From Aeromonas enteropelogenes (GTDB lineage Bacteria > Pseudomonadota > Gammaproteobacteria > Enterobacterales > Aeromonadaceae): a DNA stretch of 37,057 nucleotides. A program made the position numbers and the translations under genes. Shown piece by piece: positions 35,643-37,057 of the stretch; positions within the stretch are counted from its first letter, which is position 1, and the number at the start of each line of letters is the position of its first letter. The notes below the pieces were generated by a model. That model was given only the letters and a program-made list of their open reading frames with translations, searched no databases and was not told the DNA's origin. The DNA is taken from the NCBI RefSeq assembly GCF_000819845.1, contig NZ_CDCG01000010.1, positions 1 through 37,057 of the forward strand. The letters are read 5' to 3'.

Positions 35643-36749
35643 ATGAACAAGGCACTTGGCGACAGCTTCCACTTCGAACGGGCCGGATTGCGGCTCAAGA
35701 ACCGGGCCGTGCTGGCCCCTTTGACTCACAACATGAGCAGCGCCGACGGCGCTCCCGGTCAGGCCGAGCTAGACTGGCTGGCGCGCTGCGCCCGGGGCGG
35801 TTTCGGCCTGCTCATCGCCGCCGCTACCCAGGTACAGCCCGGCGGACGCTGCTGGGCGGGGCAGCCGGCCCTGATGACTGACACCCAGCAGCAGGCCTTC
35901 ACGGCCCTGGCCGACAGTGCGCGGCAGACCGGGGCGCTGGCGGTGGTGCAGCTGCATCACGGCGGGATGCGGGCCCTGCCCGAACTGAACGACGGGGCGC
36001 CGGTCGGCCCGTGCGAGCTGGCACCGGGTGGGCGCTACCCCCTCGGGGTCAAGGGGCTGACGGAGGAGGGGATTCTTACGCTCATTGAAGCCTTCGTGCG
36101 CGCCGCCGAGCGGGCCCATGGTGCCGGCCTGCACGGGGTCGAGCTGCACGCCGCCCACAACTTCCTGCTCTGCAACTTCCTTAACCCCCTGCACAACCGG
36201 CGTACCGACCGCTGGGGTGGCAGCATCGCCAACCGGGCGCGGATCCTGGTGGAGATAGTGCACGGCATTCGCGCCCGCCTGCCCCAGGACTTTCTGGTCG
36301 GGGTGCGCCTCTCCCCCGAGAGCTATGCCCATATCCAGGGCATCGAACTGCCCCATCAGCTGGCGGTGGCGCGCCTGCTGGCGGACGAGGGGATCGACTA
36401 CCTGCACTTCTCCATGGGGGACAGCTTCAAGGCGGTGGCGGGGGATCCCGACGGCGGCGCCCTGCTGGAGGCGGTGCGGGTCGGGTTGGCCGGGCGGGTG
36501 CCGCTCATGGTGGCGGGCAAGATCCACGACGCCGCCTCGGCCGAGCTGGCCCTGGCCGGCGGCGCCGATCTGGTGGCAGTGGGCACGGCGGCTATCGGCA
36601 ATCCGGACTGGATGGAACGGGTGAGCCGCGACCTGCCCCTGCACCGCGCCCCATTCACGGCGGCGCACCTTGCAGAGCTTGGCTTCACACCGAGCGCCCT
36701 CGACTACCTGGCCGGCATGGGGGTTCTGGCTCCCCGCGATGCGGCATGA
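35643..36749 (+). CDS. Old Yellow Enzyme family NADH:flavin oxidoreductase with Phe for catalytic Tyr
   Basis: A 368-aa FMN-dependent TIM barrel. The N-terminal APLTHNMSS with Thr28 matches the flavin-tuning position, and VVQLHHGG (101-108) is family-typical. The substrate pair His169/His172 lies in HAAHNF, followed by FLNP and NRRTDRWGGSIANRAR. In YqjM the equivalent motif is HAAHGY, with Tyr169 as proton donor; here that position is Phe174. The C-terminal FMN phosphate site is GGADLVAVGTAAIGNPDW. The start ATG at 35643 has GGGAGAGGG upstream; an in-frame ATG at 35622 lacks support. It probably reduces activated C=C bonds, but with altered chemistry. Confidence 0.88.
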   Translation: MNKALGDSFHFERAGLRLKNRAVLAPLTHNMSSADGAPGQAELDWLARCARGGFGLLIAAATQVQPGGRCWAGQPALMTDTQQQAFTALADSARQTGALAVVQLHHGGMRALPELNDGAPVGPCELAPGGRYPLGVKGLTEEGILTLIEAFVRAAERAHGAGLHGVELHAAHNFLLCNFLNPLHNRRTDRWGGSIANRARILVEIVHGIRARLPQDFLVGVRLSPESYAHIQGIELPHQLAVARLLADEGIDYLHFSMGDSFKAVAGDPDGGALLEAVRVGLAGRVPLMVAGKIHDAASAELALAGGADLVAVGTAAIGNPDWMERVSRDLPLHRAPFTAAHLAELGFTPSALDYLAGMGVLAPRDAA

Positions 36750-36759
36750 GGAGGTCATC

Positions 36760-37057
36760 ATGAGCGAGTGGACCCTGTTGCTGATGTTTATCCCGACCTT
36801 CTTTCTCATCTCGGTCTCCCCCGGCCTTTGCATGATGCTGGCCATGAGCTTTGGCGCCAGCCTGGGGCTGCGCCGCACCCTGTGGGTCATCGGCGGCGAG
36901 CTGGCCGGGGTGGGGCTGATCGCCCTCACCGCCTTGCTCGGCTACACCCGGGTGCTGGCCGAGCAGCCGGCCCTGATGCAGGGGTTCAAATACCTCGGCG
37001 CCCTCTATCTGCTGTGGATGGGGGTGGCAAGCTGGCGTGGCGGCGGGCAGGCGGGGG
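36760..37057 (+). CDS. LysE/RhtB-family amino-acid exporter, N-terminal part (cut by window edge)
   Basis: The first 99 codons of a membrane protein starting MSEWTLLLMFIPTFFLISVS. The segment SPGLCMMLAMSFGASLGLRR has the conserved Pro-Gly of the LysE/RhtB family after helix 1. Helix 2 (about 41-63) and helix 3 (about 75-92) follow. A perfect AGGAGGT precedes the ATG, which lies 10 bp after the flavoprotein stop, so the two are probably one operon under the divergent LysR. Full members have about 205 aa, so roughly half is missing. The substrate cannot be told. Confidence 0.87.
   Translation, partial: MSEWTLLLMFIPTFFLISVSPGLCMMLAMSFGASLGLRRTLWVIGGELAGVGLIALTALLGYTRVLAEQPALMQGFKYLGALYLLWMGVASWRGGGQAG

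Overview
The window is a GC-rich stretch of a gammaproteobacterial chromosome spanning the replication origin. The origin block mioC-oriC-mnmG-rsmG-parA-parB-atpIBEFHAGDC, the BlrAB/CreBC-type two-component system, the AhyR-like LuxR protein and the TonB2-type operon together point to Aeromonas. The genus is an inference from gene content and remembered protein similarity; no search was run.

Layout from the left. Bases 1-345 hold the promoter and leader of an rRNA operon read leftward; only the first 8 nt of 16S rRNA fall inside the window. A six-gene leftward operon (419-5246) encodes a TonB2-type energy-transducing complex (DUF3450 protein, TtpC, ExbB, ExbD, TonB, TPR protein) behind a Fur-box-like site. 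A solo LuxR regulator (5457-6233) follows. Next comes an envelope-precursor block: glmS and its DeoR-type regulator glmR, then creB-creC-creD (blrA-blrB-blrD) with a cre-tag in front of creD, then glmU. The complete nine-gene atp operon (14245-21155) and the leftward parB-parA-rsmG-mnmG genes lead to oriC (about 25700-26110) and mioC.

Right of the origin is a rightward, probably Fur-controlled siderophore locus (26947-34488): TonB-dependent receptor, YojI/PvdE-type peptide ABC exporter, FhuC-like ATPase, FhuD-like binding protein and a fused 660-aa FhuB-like permease. A LysR regulator, a divergent Old Yellow Enzyme family flavoprotein and the start of a LysE/RhtB exporter close the window.

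Most genes run away from oriC, with the replication fork; luxR, creBCD and lysR run against it, and mioC reads toward the origin. The two iron loci can work together: the left operon supplies TonB energy for outer-membrane receptors such as the one on the right. glmS and glmU carry fructose-6-phosphate to UDP-GlcNAc, and the CreBC/BlrAB system between them belongs to a family tied to cell-wall stress and beta-lactamase control. I found no prophage, insertion sequence, CRISPR array or tRNA. The points most worth following are repeated TTTCG/CGAAA palindromes around and inside glmR, the solo LuxR beside the iron operon, the peptide exporter inside a siderophore-import operon, an unusual inverted repeat and R1-like box in oriC, and a Phe at the usual catalytic Tyr position of the flavoprotein.
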